Source: Acidobacteriota bacterium (GTDB lineage: Bacteria; Acidobacteriota; UBA6911; RPQK01; DATIPO01). Taken from it: a stretch of 64,000 nt of DNA. Each line of letters starts with the position of its first letter. Position 1 is the first letter of the stretch. The notes under the pieces were generated by a model. The model was not told the DNA's origin and did not search any database. It worked only from the letters and a program-made list of their open reading frames with translations. The position numbers and the translations under genes were made by a program. Positions 8,488-17,145 of this stretch are shown here, piece by piece. The DNA is taken from NCBI GenBank assembly GCA_035471785.1, contig DATIPQ010000133.1, positions 1 to 64,000 on the forward strand, in the 5' to 3' direction.

Positions 8488-9003
8488 ATGGAAGAATTGA
8501 AAAAGAAGATTCGCGAGGTGCCCGATTTTCCCAAACCGGGCATTCTGTTTTACGACGTCACCACCTTGCTGAAAGACGCTCAGGGGTTGCGCCAGGTCCT
8601 GGACATCCTTTCCGAGCGCTACCACGGGGCCGGAATCGACCAGGTGCTGGGCATCGAGTCGCGGGGATTCATCTTCGCTCCCGCCCTGGCCGCCAACATC
8701 GGGGCCGGATTCATTCCCGTGCGCAAGCCCGGCAAGCTGCCGGCCGAGAAGCTTTCCCACTCCTACGACCTGGAATACGGCTCGGACACCCTTGAAATAC
8801 ACCGCGATGCCATCGAGGCCGATCAGAACATCCTCATCGTCGACGACTTGATCGCCACCGGCGGCACGGCCGCCGCTACCGTCGAGATGGTGAAGAAGTT
8901 GGGAGGCAGCGTTCACGAACTGGCCTTCCTGGTAGAATTGGAGTTCCTCAACGGCCGCTCCAAGCTGGACGGACACAACATCTACTCCATCCTCAAGTAC
9001 TGA
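8488..9003 (+). CDS. apt: Adenine phosphoribosyltransferase
   Basis: A 171-residue purine-salvage enzyme that makes AMP from adenine and PRPP. The PRPP-binding motif [13 protein letters not shown] lies near residue 112, and [16 protein letters not shown] and [11 protein letters not shown] are typical of Apt. The start is an ATG ([19 protein letters not shown]), matching the family's N-terminus. It is six bases after acyP and likely translated from the same mRNA. The 191 bp that follow (9004-9194) hold no gene I can support. Confidence 0.95.
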   Translation: MEELKKKIREVPDFPKPGILFYDVTTLLKDAQGLRQVLDILSERYHGAGIDQVLGIESRGFIFAPALAANIGAGFIPVRKPGKLPAEKLSHSYDLEYGSDTLEIHRDAIEADQNILIVDDLIATGGTAAATVEMVKKLGGSVHELAFLVELEFLNGRSKLDGHNIYSILKY

Positions 9004-9194
9004 GGCGGCTCCGCCCCGTCCGCCCGTGACAGCACCCCGCCAGCCCCGGTTCGGCTCCCATTCCATCATGATGATTGGTGACCTGAATCTGGACGTGCTG
9101 CCGCGCAAAGAGGATCCCTCTCTGACCCCGTGCTGTGTCCCACACCCGTCCGCCGAACCAGGGGGCCGCAACCAAGACAACCGGAGCACTCGCC

Positions 9195-10859
9195 ATGATG
9201 ACCCGCGTTACCGCTTTTTTTCTGGCGCTGCTGGGCGCCTTCCCGGCGGCCTCGCCGCTGTGGGCCCAAGGCCGCTGGCACCAGGACCAGCCGCGCCGTG
9301 AAATCACAACTCCCGACCTGCACGTCATGGGTCGCGTCGACGCCGGAAAGGTCTACCTGAGCCAGCGCCAGGCGGTTGAAATGGCCCTGCGCAACAACCT
9401 CGACATCAACGTCGAGCGCCATCGGCCCCTCTCGGCCTTCTGGGAAATCGAAGCCCGCCGCGGAGTCTACGATCCCGAGTTCCTCTTCAATTTCGACTGG
9501 CAGCGCACCACCCAGCCCACCGCCAGCCTGTTGGCCGGAGGGGAGAGCGTCACCGACGTCGACACCCGCTATGAATTCGGCTACCGGCAGGACCTTTCCT
9601 CCGGAACCCATTTCGAATTCGAATTCAACGCCAACCGCAACAGCACCACCAACTCCTTCGCCGATCTGGTCCCCGCCATTGCCACCGACTTGGCAGCCAC
9701 CTTGCGCCAGAACCTGCTCAGGGGCTGGGGACGGATCGACGCCGACTACGACATCGAAATCTCGAGCAACGATCTCGACATTTCACGCCACGAGTTCGAG
9801 ACCCGCGTAGCCGACGTCGTCCTTGCGGTGCAAGAGGGCTATTGGGAGCTGCAGTTCGCCCTCGAAGACATCAAGGTGCAGGAAGAGTCTCTGGAATTGG
9901 CCCAGACCACCATGGACCAGAATCAGGCCCGTTTCGAGGTGGGTTCGGCGGCCCGCGTCGAGGTGATCGAGGCCGAGGCCGAGGTAGCCGCGCGCCGCGA
10001 GCAGCTTATCCGATCACGCTTCAACTACCGCCTGGCCCAGGACCAGTTGATCCGCCTCATCACCGGGCTTGAGGACCCCCGCGCCTTCCCGGGCGAGATC
10101 GTGCCTTCTCAGGACATTTATCAACCGCCTCCCGTGGCCTCTCCCTTCCCCCAGCTCATGGAGCAGGCCCGCGGCAACCGTCCTGAGCTGGCTCGGGCGG
10201 GCTTGCGGATTGAGAACTCGCGCGTCCTGCTGGAGCGCTCCCGCAACCGCCTCAAGCCCCAACTCGACCTGCTGCTTTCCTACCAGCAGTTCGGCCTGGG
10301 GGGACGCCGTCTCATCCGCGACTTCTCGGGCGGATTCATCAACGCTCCCGTCATCGACATCCAGCCGGGAGGCGCCGGCGATTCCTTGGAGCAGCTCTTC
10401 GGCGGCGACTTCTACGGCTACCTGGTGGCTCTCGACTTCCGCCTGCCCCTGGGCAACAAGGCGGCCCGGGCCCGGAACGCCCAGGCTCAGATCGCGCTGG
10501 ACCAGGAGCAGTTGGCACGCCGCTCGCTGCTGCAAGAAGTGGCCCTGGAAGTCCGCCGGGCGCTGACCGAGATCGAGATGAACAGCGCCGGCGTGGAGGC
10601 CGCCCAGGCCGCCGTGCGCCTTTCCCGCGAGCGTCTCGACAGCCAGCAGGCCCGTTTCGACGTGGGCATGGCCACCACCCGCGACATGATCGAAGTGCAA
10701 CGCGATCTGACCCAGGCCGAATCGGTGCTGATCCGCAACCGGGTCGACCTGATCCAGAGCAGCCTGCGCCTCCAGCGCGCACTGGGATCGACCCTTTCCA
10801 CGCAAAACATCTCCCTGGGCCAGGCCCTGGAGCAGAACCTGCGAGGCCCCGGCCGATAA
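9195..10859 (+). CDS. TolC-family outer-membrane efflux channel
   Basis: A 554-residue protein. The start is the first of two adjacent ATGs at 9195, which opens a signal peptide (MMTRVTAFFLALLGAFPAAS) and has GGAG about eight bases upstream; the longer frame from 9135 has no such signals. Two long alpha-hairpin segments rich in Glu, Arg and Ala (about 200-290 and 430-530) repeat the TolC pattern, with VEIALRNNLDI-like and ARVEVIEAEAEVAARRE motifs. It would provide the outer-membrane duct for a type I or RND pump. No adaptor or permease is adjacent; the RND operon at 29.7-37.4 kb lacks its own channel and could use it. Confidence 0.85.
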   Translation: MMTRVTAFFLALLGAFPAASPLWAQGRWHQDQPRREITTPDLHVMGRVDAGKVYLSQRQAVEMALRNNLDINVERHRPLSAFWEIEARRGVYDPEFLFNFDWQRTTQPTASLLAGGESVTDVDTRYEFGYRQDLSSGTHFEFEFNANRNSTTNSFADLVPAIATDLAATLRQNLLRGWGRIDADYDIEISSNDLDISRHEFETRVADVVLAVQEGYWELQFALEDIKVQEESLELAQTTMDQNQARFEVGSAARVEVIEAEAEVAARREQLIRSRFNYRLAQDQLIRLITGLEDPRAFPGEIVPSQDIYQPPPVASPFPQLMEQARGNRPELARAGLRIENSRVLLERSRNRLKPQLDLLLSYQQFGLGGRRLIRDFSGGFINAPVIDIQPGGAGDSLEQLFGGDFYGYLVALDFRLPLGNKAARARNAQAQIALDQEQLARRSLLQEVALEVRRALTEIEMNSAGVEAAQAAVRLSRERLDSQQARFDVGMATTRDMIEVQRDLTQAESVLIRNRVDLIQSSLRLQRALGSTLSTQNISLGQALEQNLRGPGR

Positions 10860-10961
10860 GAGGGCGGCCACGACCATTGACCTGCTCAATTCAACCGTTG
10901 AGCGCTGCGACGTAGATTGCCGGCGCATCCAGTCTCATAATGGCAGGGTAAGGAAACGGAT

Positions 10962-12917
10962 ATGGATGCTTACTCCTGGATTGCGCTCTACCTCAGCACC
11001 TTCGGCGTAGTGGCCTTTTCGGTGCTGACCTACATGACCTTGAAGGCCGAGAAGAAGCCGCCTCTTTTCGAGTTGGTTTCTTCACTGGCCATCAACATGC
11101 TCTCCATCTTCTGGTTTCTCCTGGGAATCATCGACGCCGTTCCCTACCTGGGAAAGCTTGTCCAGCGACAGGCCTGGCAACTTCTCTTCACCGAGGCGGC
11201 GCTCTTTTTCCCTCCCCTCATTTGCCAGATCTTCTATGCGTCCGAAAGAAACAAACTGAACCGCCAATGGCCCTGGCTGGCCGGCCTTGCGGTTTCCTGG
11301 CTGGGAGCGCTCTATTCCGTCTCTCAGATCCTCGGCGTCATTCTGGGCTGGAGCACCATCTCGGGAGAGCGGATAGGTACTTTCTTCCAATTGGGGTTTT
11401 CTTACACAGCCGTCTTCTGCATCGCCCTCATTCTGTGGGTCAAGAGAACCGAGAAGAAGGAGGCCAAACTCCCGACCGAGGAAGAACGCCGCAGCGTCTA
11501 TCGCCGCAGAATGATCTTCCTGCTGGCCGTGCTGCTGGCGCTGCCGTTCACTTTCTGGCTGCCCATGCTGCGGGAGGTCGGATTCTTGGTGGCCCGCACC
11601 ATGCCCCTCACCTTCGTTTTCGTGGGCCTTTATTACCAGCAGCGCTACGAGTTCTTCGACCTGGTCGTCAAGCGGGGGCTTTTCTTCTTCCTGGTGTTCG
11701 GACTGCTGCTCATTTTCTTCGTCGGACTGCCGGCCCTCGTGCCCGACTTGAGGGCCGACGACGAGGGAGCCCTGCTTCTCACCCTGGCCTTTCTTCCCTT
11801 GGCCCTGTCGCTCCCCATGCTCTCCCGTCTCTTGTCGCGCAAGCTTGACCAATGGTGGTTTGGACGCCAGTTCGAAGCCACCGAGGCGGCCAAGGAATTC
11901 CTGGGAGCCGTGCGCGATTCTACCGACGAACAGAGGCTGCGAACCCAATCCGGACGCATTCTGGGGGAAATCTTCCTGGCTGAGGCGAGGGTTGAAACCA
12001 TCGGGACGCGAGCCGGCGAGCAAGAGAGCGAATTGATACGAGGGGACGAGTACGGTTCCATCACCGCCTTGACGGTGCCCATTCAGGCCGATGGAAGAAT
12101 CTACGGCTACATCCACATGGGGGAGCGGCAGAGCCAGACACCGTACTTCCGCAGCGATCAGAAACTGCTGCAGACGCTGGCCGAGATCCTGGCCCGCATG
12201 CTTGAAAACCTGCGTTTGCAAGAGAAGCGCAAACAACAGGAGAAGCGCGAGCAAGACCTCAAGCTACACGCCAGCCGCTCCGAACTGAAAGCTCTGAGGG
12301 CCCAGATCAATCCCCATTTTCTCTTCAACGCCCTCAACGCCATCGCTTCCCTGATTCACCAGAAGCCGGAGCTGGCCGAGGAGACGGTGGAGCAGTTGGC
12401 GGAAGTCTTCCGCTACACGCTGCGCCGTTCCGAACAGGAATGGGTGCTGCTGCAGGACGAGTTCGATTTCCTCAGCGCCTACCTCGACGTCGAGCGGGCC
12501 CGCTTCGGAGACCGTCTCCAATACGAAGTCGAGTTGGAGGAAGAGGCCGCCCAAATCAAGGTGCCCGGCATGATGGTGCAGACGCTGGTCGAAAACGCCG
12601 TCAAACACGGGCTCTCTTCGGTGCGCGGCGTCGGGCGCATCGGCATCTCAGCCCGCAGGCAGGGCGACCGCCTGATCCTCAAGGTCAAGGACAATGGTCC
12701 CGGATTCGATCTCGAGGAGGGGCTGAGCCGTCCCGATGAGCGGCGTCGCGGCGAAGGATTCGGACTGAAGAGCGTCCAGCGCCGCCTGCGGGGATACTAT
12801 GGGAGGCAGGCCCGGCTGGAAGTCACCCGCGACCGGGAAAACAGCCTCACCGTGGTGCGCATCGAAATGCCCGCCGAGAGCGACAGCCAACAGATGGCGC
12901 AGGGCCAGGCAGGCTGA
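10962..12917 (+). CDS. LytS/YehU-type sensor histidine kinase
   Basis: A 651-residue kinase. The first 300 residues hold seven or more hydrophobic segments, a membrane sensor module. A GAF-like domain follows (about 305-410), then a coiled linker. The His-kinase domain has AQINPHFLFNALN with the phospho-acceptor His near residue 451, and the HATPase domain has VENAVKHGL and VKDNGPGF. This is the LytS class, whose usual partner is a LytTR regulator. Here the next gene (starting 21 bases downstream) is a receiver-SpoIIE protein, and a LytTR regulator lies 1.7 kb further on. Both are candidate partners. Confidence 0.9.
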   Translation: MDAYSWIALYLSTFGVVAFSVLTYMTLKAEKKPPLFELVSSLAINMLSIFWFLLGIIDAVPYLGKLVQRQAWQLLFTEAALFFPPLICQIFYASERNKLNRQWPWLAGLAVSWLGALYSVSQILGVILGWSTISGERIGTFFQLGFSYTAVFCIALILWVKRTEKKEAKLPTEEERRSVYRRRMIFLLAVLLALPFTFWLPMLREVGFLVARTMPLTFVFVGLYYQQRYEFFDLVVKRGLFFFLVFGLLLIFFVGLPALVPDLRADDEGALLLTLAFLPLALSLPMLSRLLSRKLDQWWFGRQFEATEAAKEFLGAVRDSTDEQRLRTQSGRILGEIFLAEARVETIGTRAGEQESELIRGDEYGSITALTVPIQADGRIYGYIHMGERQSQTPYFRSDQKLLQTLAEILARMLENLRLQEKRKQQEKREQDLKLHASRSELKALRAQINPHFLFNALNAIASLIHQKPELAEETVEQLAEVFRYTLRRSEQEWVLLQDEFDFLSAYLDVERARFGDRLQYEVELEEEAAQIKVPGMMVQTLVENAVKHGLSSVRGVGRIGISARRQGDRLILKVKDNGPGFDLEEGLSRPDERRRGEGFGLKSVQRRLRGYYGRQARLEVTRDRENSLTVVRIEMPAESDSQQMAQGQAG

Positions 12918-12938
12918 GAGCCTGTGGTGAAAGACGAT

Positions 12939-14042
12939 ATGATCAGAGTGATGTTGGTGGATGACGAGCAACCCGCACGCAACCGTCTGCGTGCCTTGCT
13001 GGACGGTTTCGGCGAACTGCAGGTGGTGGGCGAAGCAGCGGACGGCATGGACGCCCTGCAACAGATCGCCGAAGTCCGTCCCGACTTGGTCTTTCTCGAC
13101 ATCCAGATGCCGGGGGCCAGCGGAACCGAAGTGGCGGCACGCCTGCCGGCGCCCCGTCCGCGGGTGGTCTTCTGTACCGCCTTTGACGACTACGCGCTGG
13201 ACGCCTTCGAACTGCACGCCGTCGACTACCTGCTCAAACCCGTCACCCGCAAGCGGCTGCAGCGAACCGTGGGGAAGGTCAAGGACGCGCTGGCCTCGGC
13301 ACGGCGCGGCCGCGAAATGGAACGAGCCAAGGGGGTGCAGCAACAACTGCTGGAGCGGGGCTACCCCACCCGGCCCGGGCTGCAAGTGGGCGCCGTCTGC
13401 TGTCCGGCCTCCGAAGTCGGCGGCGACTATTACGACTTCATCAGCCTGCCCCAGGACCGGCTGGGCGTGGCCCTGGGAGATGTGTCGGGCAAGGGCGTCC
13501 CGGCCGGACTGGTGATGGCCGGCCTGCAGGGACGGCTGGAAACCCTGGCATCCCAGCATGGCGGTCGGGTAGACTCGCTGATCGCGGAACTGAACCGGCG
13601 CACCTGGCGAACCACCCAGCCCAGCATGTACGTGACCTTCTTCTATGGCCTCTTCGATCCGTCGTCGGGGCGCTTCAGCTATGTCAACGCCGGCCATCCG
13701 CCCGGCTTGCTCTTCCGACCGGGCCGAAGCGTTCCGCAGCGCCTGGAAAGCGGGGGCACTCCCGTGGGACTCTTCGCCTCTGCCGACTACCAGCAGGAAG
13801 AAGTGGTCTTGGAGCCGGGGGACACCATCGTCCTCTACTCGGACGGGCTGATCGAGGCGGAGGACTCCGAGGAGGAGGAGTTCGGCCTGGAAAGGGTGGC
13901 CGAGTCCGCCGCCCGGGCCCTGCAGGGCTCGCCCGAAGAAATCTGCAATCATCTCATCGAGCAGGTGCGCCGCCACAGCGGCTCCCCCCAGGACGACTGC
14001 ACCGTGCTGGCTTTGAAGGCTGCGGACCCTCCTTCGCCATAG
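12939..14042 (+). CDS. Response regulator with SpoIIE/PP2C phosphatase output
   Basis: A 367-residue protein. The start chosen is the ATG at 12939, which begins the receiver domain at once (MIRVMLVDDEQPARNRL); a GTG at 12924 is an alternative. The receiver (1-120) has DD near residue 9, phospho-Asp in LVFLDIQMPG, and HAVDYLLKPV, a LytTR-type receiver. The C-terminal domain (about 150-365) is SpoIIE-like with its metal Asp residues: GGDYYDF, LGDVSGKGVPAG, LYSDGLIEA and QDDCTVL. It should dephosphorylate an anti-sigma antagonist in a partner-switching pathway. No anti-sigma or antagonist gene is adjacent. Confidence 0.9.
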   Translation: MIRVMLVDDEQPARNRLRALLDGFGELQVVGEAADGMDALQQIAEVRPDLVFLDIQMPGASGTEVAARLPAPRPRVVFCTAFDDYALDAFELHAVDYLLKPVTRKRLQRTVGKVKDALASARRGREMERAKGVQQQLLERGYPTRPGLQVGAVCCPASEVGGDYYDFISLPQDRLGVALGDVSGKGVPAGLVMAGLQGRLETLASQHGGRVDSLIAELNRRTWRTTQPSMYVTFFYGLFDPSSGRFSYVNAGHPPGLLFRPGRSVPQRLESGGTPVGLFASADYQQEEVVLEPGDTIVLYSDGLIEAEDSEEEEFGLERVAESAARALQGSPEEICNHLIEQVRRHSGSPQDDCTVLALKAADPPSP

Positions 14043-14088
14043 GCGACGCAGGGCAGGGCTGAAAAGGCCTCCTTCCCCGCTTGATAGG

Positions 14089-14319
14089 CTGGTGCAGTGC
14101 GTCAGAAGTTTTGAGCCACCCCGTCGCGTTATTCCACGCTTTTCGAGGGTGTCGGACTTTTGCCGTCTGAAACCCAGGGTGGCGCCGCCGTCTCGCTCGC
14201 GCTCGCCGGGGCTGACCTTGGCTGGCGAATTGCACCCCTTCGGGGTTCTTTCGAAATTCGCATGTCGCACCTCGAACTTGGCAAGGCCCCGGCTCAGAAT
14301 TTATGACCGCCAGCACTAG
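14089..14319. mobile_element. Non-autonomous IS630-like element, copy 1
   Basis: A 231-bp non-coding unit with imperfect terminal inverted repeats of about 29 bp: CTGGTGCAGTGCGTCAGAAG at the left and GACCGCCAGCACTAG at the right. It matches a second copy at 49685-49946 at both ends and in a GC-rich core beginning GAAACCCAGGGTGGCGCC. Ends of the form C-TA-GTGC...GCAC-TA-G fit the CTAG target with TA duplication known for IS630. No transposase is present. The left end here reads CTGG instead of CTAG. Confidence 0.7.
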
Positions 14320-14386
14320 GAAGGGCACGGCAAGGCCAGGGAGGGACGGGAGCAGGCCACCCGCCAACGGGCCGGTGATCACCGAT

Positions 14387-14524
14387 GGCAGCGACTGCGT
14401 TGAAAGTCAAGTCCGGGCTCCCTGAAGGGGGGCGATTCACCGGCTCCTCCTTCGCCAAGGCTCCGGAGGGCAGGCAGCGACTGCGTTGAAAGTCAAGTCC
14501 TGGCTCCCTGAAGGGGAGCGATTC
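14387..14524. repeat. Pair of 52-bp direct repeats
   Basis: Copies at 14387-14438 and 14473-14524 match at 50 of 52 bases and are separated by 34 bp. They begin GGCAGCGACTGCGTTGAAAG. They lie between the IS630-like element and the LytTR gene. No coding potential was seen. Part of the same wording (GACTTGACTT, CCCTGA) recurs in the second element copy near 49.85 kb, so these are probably debris of the same repeat family. Confidence 0.8.
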
Positions 14525-14529
14525 GCCAG

Positions 14530-14579
14530 CCCAGGGTGAAGCCCGCCGCAAACGAAGTGCGCAAGGGCGCAACCCTGGG
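14530..14579. repeat. Inverted repeat CCCAGGGT/ACCCTGGG
   Basis: Perfect 8-bp arms at 14530-14537 and 14572-14579 enclose 34 bases of GC-rich sequence. This resembles short dispersed intergenic repeats in GC-rich genomes. It sits about 90 bp upstream of the LytTR regulator. The remaining sequence between 14043 and 14669 holds nothing else I can name. Confidence 0.55.
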
Positions 14580-14669
14580 ATTCACCGTCAAAACCACCAA
14601 ACACTGAAAGTGTGAGATAAAGTTAGGCATCGATCAGGTTCAGATCGGCACTGTCCAGGAGGAACCGAG

Positions 14670-15422
14670 TTGAAGGCTTTGATCGTAGACGACGAGGCGC
14701 CGGCACGGGAGCGCATGCGTCAATTGCTGACGGCCTTTGACGATGTCGAGGTGGTCGGCGAGGCCGGCGACGGGCAAGAGGCGCTGGAGGCTGTTGAAGC
14801 AAAACATCCGGACGTCGTTTTTCTGGACATCCAGATGCCCGGCATCAGCGGCCTGGAAGTAGCCGCTTCCCTACCCTCTCCGCGTCCTCTCATCGTCTTC
14901 TGCACGGCCTACGACCAGTACGCCGTGGACGCCTTCGAGATGTTCGCCCTCGACTACCTTCTCAAGCCGGTTTCGCGGGCCCGCCTCAAGGAATCCGTGG
15001 AACGGGCCCGCTTGCGTTCGTCCTCGAAGCAGGAGACCCAGGACGCAGGTCTGGAGGACCGCCTCGACGAAGCCGTGCGCAAAGCGGGCCGTCCCATACG
15101 CTTTCTGGCCCGCCACAAATCGGGCTTTCAGGTCGTGCCCGAGGCCCAGGTCCTCTACTTCGGGACCGAGGAGGGCTACACCAAACTGTGCACCTCGGAT
15201 AAGGAGTTCTGGATCGATCCCACTCTCACCGATCTGGAAAAACGCCTCGATGAGTCGCTCTTTTTCCGCATCTCGCGCTCGGCGCTGGTGCGCCTCGACG
15301 CGGTAGCCCAGGTCGATCCCATGCCCGGCGGGCACGGCCAGCTCACCTTGCGCAACGGCACCCGCCTGGACATCTCCCGCCGCCGCATGAAACCTCTCCT
15401 CGACTGCCTCCAAACCGGCTGA
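14670..15422 (+). CDS. LytTR-family response regulator
   Basis: A 250-residue regulator. It starts at a TTG with AGGAGG seven bases upstream. The receiver (1-120) has VDDEAPARERM, phospho-Asp in VVFLDIQMPG, and FALDYLLKPV. The C-terminal LytTR domain (about 145-248) has IRFLARHKSGFQVV, FWIDPTLTDLEKRLD and FFRISRSALVRLDAV, and should bind DNA. Its receiver closely resembles that of the REC-SpoIIE protein upstream, suggesting duplication of one receiver with different outputs. The LytS-type kinase at 10962 is the likely phosphodonor for both. Confidence 0.9.
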   Translation: MKALIVDDEAPARERMRQLLTAFDDVEVVGEAGDGQEALEAVEAKHPDVVFLDIQMPGISGLEVAASLPSPRPLIVFCTAYDQYAVDAFEMFALDYLLKPVSRARLKESVERARLRSSSKQETQDAGLEDRLDEAVRKAGRPIRFLARHKSGFQVVPEAQVLYFGTEEGYTKLCTSDKEFWIDPTLTDLEKRLDESLFFRISRSALVRLDAVAQVDPMPGGHGQLTLRNGTRLDISRRRMKPLLDCLQTG

Positions 15423-15475
15423 AGTCCCGGCAACGCTCGATCCGCAAGATCGGCCCTCGAATATCGCTCAGCCGC

Positions 15476-15772
15476 ATGGATGGCGCGTTATAGAGAAGGG
15501 AGCGCGACAAGCGCCAAGGGAAAACCGGACAAGGCGTCGAAGCTCTGTTGCGGGGCCAAGTGGAGGAAGGCAAATCGGTGCTGCGCGACTACATTAACGC
15601 CACCATCGGTTTCATTGAACTGGGCAAGCGCACCGGGCGCTCGTCCAAGAGCCTCATGCGCATGTTCTCCGAAAGCGGCAACCCTCACATGCGCCACCTC
15701 TTCCGAGTCATCAGAATTCTCCAGGACTGGGAGGGCATCCGCCTGCAAGTCGCTGCTTCGTCGGCAGCCTAA
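15476..15772 (+). pseudogene. Antitoxin-like HTH protein, N-terminus disrupted
   Basis: The frame ending at 15772 encodes a conserved C-terminal region: LRDYINATIGFIELGKRTG, then KSLMRMFSESGNPH and LFRVIRILQDWEGIRL. This matches a family of small HTH regulators/antitoxin-like proteins. The frame's only ATG, at 15476, is followed after five codons by TAG at 15491. The frame is open again from 15494 with family-like sequence (VEALLRGQVEEGKSVLRDYI). A TTG at 15548 could start a 74-residue product, but it lacks a ribosome-binding site and would omit conserved sequence. I read this as a decayed gene; no toxin partner is adjacent. Confidence 0.55.
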
Positions 15773-15783
15773 AGCCGCAGCCT

Positions 15784-17130
15784 CTAGCCCAGGACCAATG
15801 CGTTGTCGGTTTCGCGGAGGGCCTGGCCTTGGACCAGTTGGTTGCCGGAGTAGGAAGCGGGGAGGAGGGCTTGGATGTAGTTGCCGGTCAGGGCCAGGCG
15901 GGAGCCGTCGGGAGCCGTGTCGGTGAGGGTCAGGGCTTGCAGGCGGCGTCCCAGGAAGGAGCGGCGGAAGGCCGCTTCCTTCTGGTCGCTGAGCGCCCGG
16001 AACTGGGCCGAGCGGCGCTTGATCTCCCGAGGGTCGACTTTGCCTTCCATCGACGAGGCCTTGGTCCCGCTGCGGTCCGAGTAGGGGAAGACGTGCAGGT
16101 AAGTGAAGGGCATGCGGCCCACGAAGTCCAGCGAACGGCGATGCTCTTCTTCGCTCTCTCCCGGGAAACCCACGATGACGTCGGTGCCGATGGCGGCGTG
16201 AGGAATCTTGTCGCGGATCTCTTCCACGATAGAGGCGAAACGGGCCGTGTTGTAGGGGCGCAGCATGCGCTTGAGCACCGAATCGCTTCCGCTCTGCAGG
16301 CAGATATGAAAGTGGGGAGCGATCTTGTCGCTGTCGGCGGCCAGGTCGATGATGCGGCGCGAGAGTTCCATGGGCTCGATGGAGCTGACGCGCAGCCATC
16401 CCAGCCCCTGCATCCCGGCGATCTCGCCCAGCAGCCGGTCGAGCGGAAAGCGCGGACGCAGATGCATCCCGTAGGTGCCGATATGGATTCCGGTAAGGAC
16501 GATCTCGCGGAAGCCGGCCCCGACCAGGCGGCGGACCTGCTCCAGCACCTGCTGGGGGGGCACGCTGCGCGACGGCCCCCGCACCGAGGGAATGATGCAG
16601 TAGGTGCACTTGGCGTCGCATCCGTCCTGGATCTTGACGAAGGGCCGAGTGCGTCCGCCCACCTGGGTGGCCGGCGTCCAGTCGATGGCCCGCACCTTGG
16701 CGAAGTCGTCGCTGTAGACCGCCGCCATCTCCCGCCTCGACACGCCCCGCTGCGATGCGTTCCGCGGCCTCCCGTCGGCGGGCCGAATCGAGATTCCCTG
16801 GGCCAGTTGCACCAACTCGCTCTTGCGGGTGTTGCCCACCACGGCGTCGACGCCGCGGATGCGGGCCAGCGCCTGCGGCTCACGCTGCGCGTAGCAGCCC
16901 GTCACCAGCAGGCGGGCGGCGGGATTGTCTCGGCGCAGGCGCCGGGTCAGTTGGCGCACCTGCTGATCGGAGCGGTGGGTGACAGTGCAGGAGTTGACCA
17001 CCACCACGTCGGCCTGGGAGCTGTCTTCGGTCTCGCTGTAGCCGCGGTCGAGGAAGTCCTGGCGCAGAGCCGCGCTGTCGGCCTGGTTGGTGCGGCATCC
17101 GAAAGTGGCGATGTGGAACTTGCGGGACAT
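15784..17130 (-). CDS. mtaB: tRNA t6A methylthiotransferase MtaB
   Basis: A 448-residue radical-SAM enzyme that adds a methylthio group to t6A37 in tRNA. The N-terminal UPF0004 domain starts with FHIATFGCRTNQADS, the GCR.NQ form that separates MtaB from MiaB, and has NSCTVT and TGCYAQ for the second cluster. The radical-SAM motif CDAKCTYC is near residue 175, followed by IIPSVRGPSRS. A TRAM-like C-terminal region is present. It lies 15 bp downstream of rlmN on the same strand, forming an RNA-modification pair. Confidence 0.9.
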   Translation of the reverse strand: MSRKFHIATFGCRTNQADSAALRQDFLDRGYSETEDSSQADVVVVNSCTVTHRSDQQVRQLTRRLRRDNPAARLLVTGCYAQREPQALARIRGVDAVVGNTRKSELVQLAQGISIRPADGRPRNASQRGVSRREMAAVYSDDFAKVRAIDWTPATQVGGRTRPFVKIQDGCDAKCTYCIIPSVRGPSRSVPPQQVLEQVRRLVGAGFREIVLTGIHIGTYGMHLRPRFPLDRLLGEIAGMQGLGWLRVSSIEPMELSRRIIDLAADSDKIAPHFHICLQSGSDSVLKRMLRPYNTARFASIVEEIRDKIPHAAIGTDVIVGFPGESEEEHRRSLDFVGRMPFTYLHVFPYSDRSGTKASSMEGKVDPREIKRRSAQFRALSDQKEAAFRRSFLGRRLQALTLTDTAPDGSRLALTGNYIQALLPASYSGNQLVQGQALRETDNALVLG

Positions 17131-17145
17131 GATGCAAAGACAGGA

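Noticed and set aside
12648-14270. 540-codon minus-strand frame opposite the REC-SpoIIE gene
   Set aside because: Antisense to two clear domains; composition is typical of a GC-rich shadow frame.
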